The translations under genes and the position numbers were made by a program. The notes under the pieces are model-generated. The model was given only the letters and a program-made list of their open reading frames with translations. It had not been told where the DNA came from and did not search any database. DNA of 64,000 nt from Hexactinellida sp. DTS-2022 (lineage: Eukaryota > Porifera > Hexactinellida), in the NCBI GenBank assembly GCA_028753945.1, contig JAPNXP010000006.1, forward strand, positions 806,001 to 870,000, given 5' to 3'. Shown in pieces: positions 63,948-64,000 of the stretch (its first letter is position 1; every line of letters starts with the position of its first letter).

Positions 63948-64000
63948 GTAAACTTGAATGAACTGATTCTTGGATCCGGCCTATACTGAACACAAGAATA

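Noticed and set aside
1-64000. tRNA or rRNA genes
   Set aside because: I looked for T-loop (GTTCRANTC) and A-box-like pairs and for rRNA core words and saw none that were convincing. A tRNAscan/Rfam run would be decisive.

Overview
This is a eukaryotic, almost certainly metazoan, window: AT-rich (by eye about two thirds A+T), with spliced genes, GT-AG introns and very many short inverted-repeat transposons. Gene content is animal: plasma-membrane Ca2+ pump, PIG-M, DCAF13/Sof1, an EF-hand WD40 protein of the WDR49/WDR64 family, CDT1 with an N-terminal PIP degron, a TRAF-type MATH protein, an ankyrin TRP channel and a selenoprotein U with a recognisable SECIS. The NHL-only proteins with an N-terminal coiled coil look to me like families seen in sponges, possibly glass sponges. 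That placement is an inference and could not be checked here.

Layout. 1-1935 (+): last three exons of a plasma-membrane Ca2+-ATPase. 2.5-9.4 kb: two tandem, intronless NHL-propeller genes (- strand) surrounded by insertion-like elements, including a hairpin-rich block, a ~1 kb inverted-repeat element, a possible hAT element and an ~880 bp foldback element. 9.7-12.4 kb (+): PIGM, four exons. 12.75-15.5 kb (+): DCAF13, four exons. 16.1-17.3 kb (+): a third, diverged NHL gene. 17.7-29.8 kb (-): an 18-exon EF-hand/WD40 gene (1069 aa reconstructed). 32.7-41.0 kb (+): a five-exon coiled-coil/MATH gene whose second intron holds an intronless CDT1 on the opposite strand. 43.3-48.4 kb (+): a three-exon EF-hand protein whose second intron carries a 142-bp minisatellite. 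51.6-64 kb: three intronless members of an unrecognised small-protein family (51.6, 59.4, 63.5 kb), an intronless ankyrin TRP channel (54.1-56.8 kb), and selenoprotein U on the - strand (57.2-57.8 kb), convergent with the channel.

The genes do not form one pathway; they are a mixture of housekeeping genes (Ca2+ extrusion, GPI anchor synthesis, rRNA processing, replication licensing, redox) and lineage-specific ones. What unifies the window is the repeat load: at least a dozen families of 100-400 bp elements with TA duplications and pogo/Tigger-like or hAT-like ends, inserted in introns and between genes, in one case exactly at a splice acceptor.

The observations I consider most worth checking are the selenoprotein U gene with its UGA codon and SECIS; the intron in DCAF13 bounded by a 12-bp direct repeat; the MITE that regenerates a splice acceptor; the elements carrying consecutive three-base-loop hairpins; and the new small-protein family around the TRP channel. 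All splice junctions are read by eye from GT/AG sites, reading-frame phase and protein family expectation; no transcript evidence was available.
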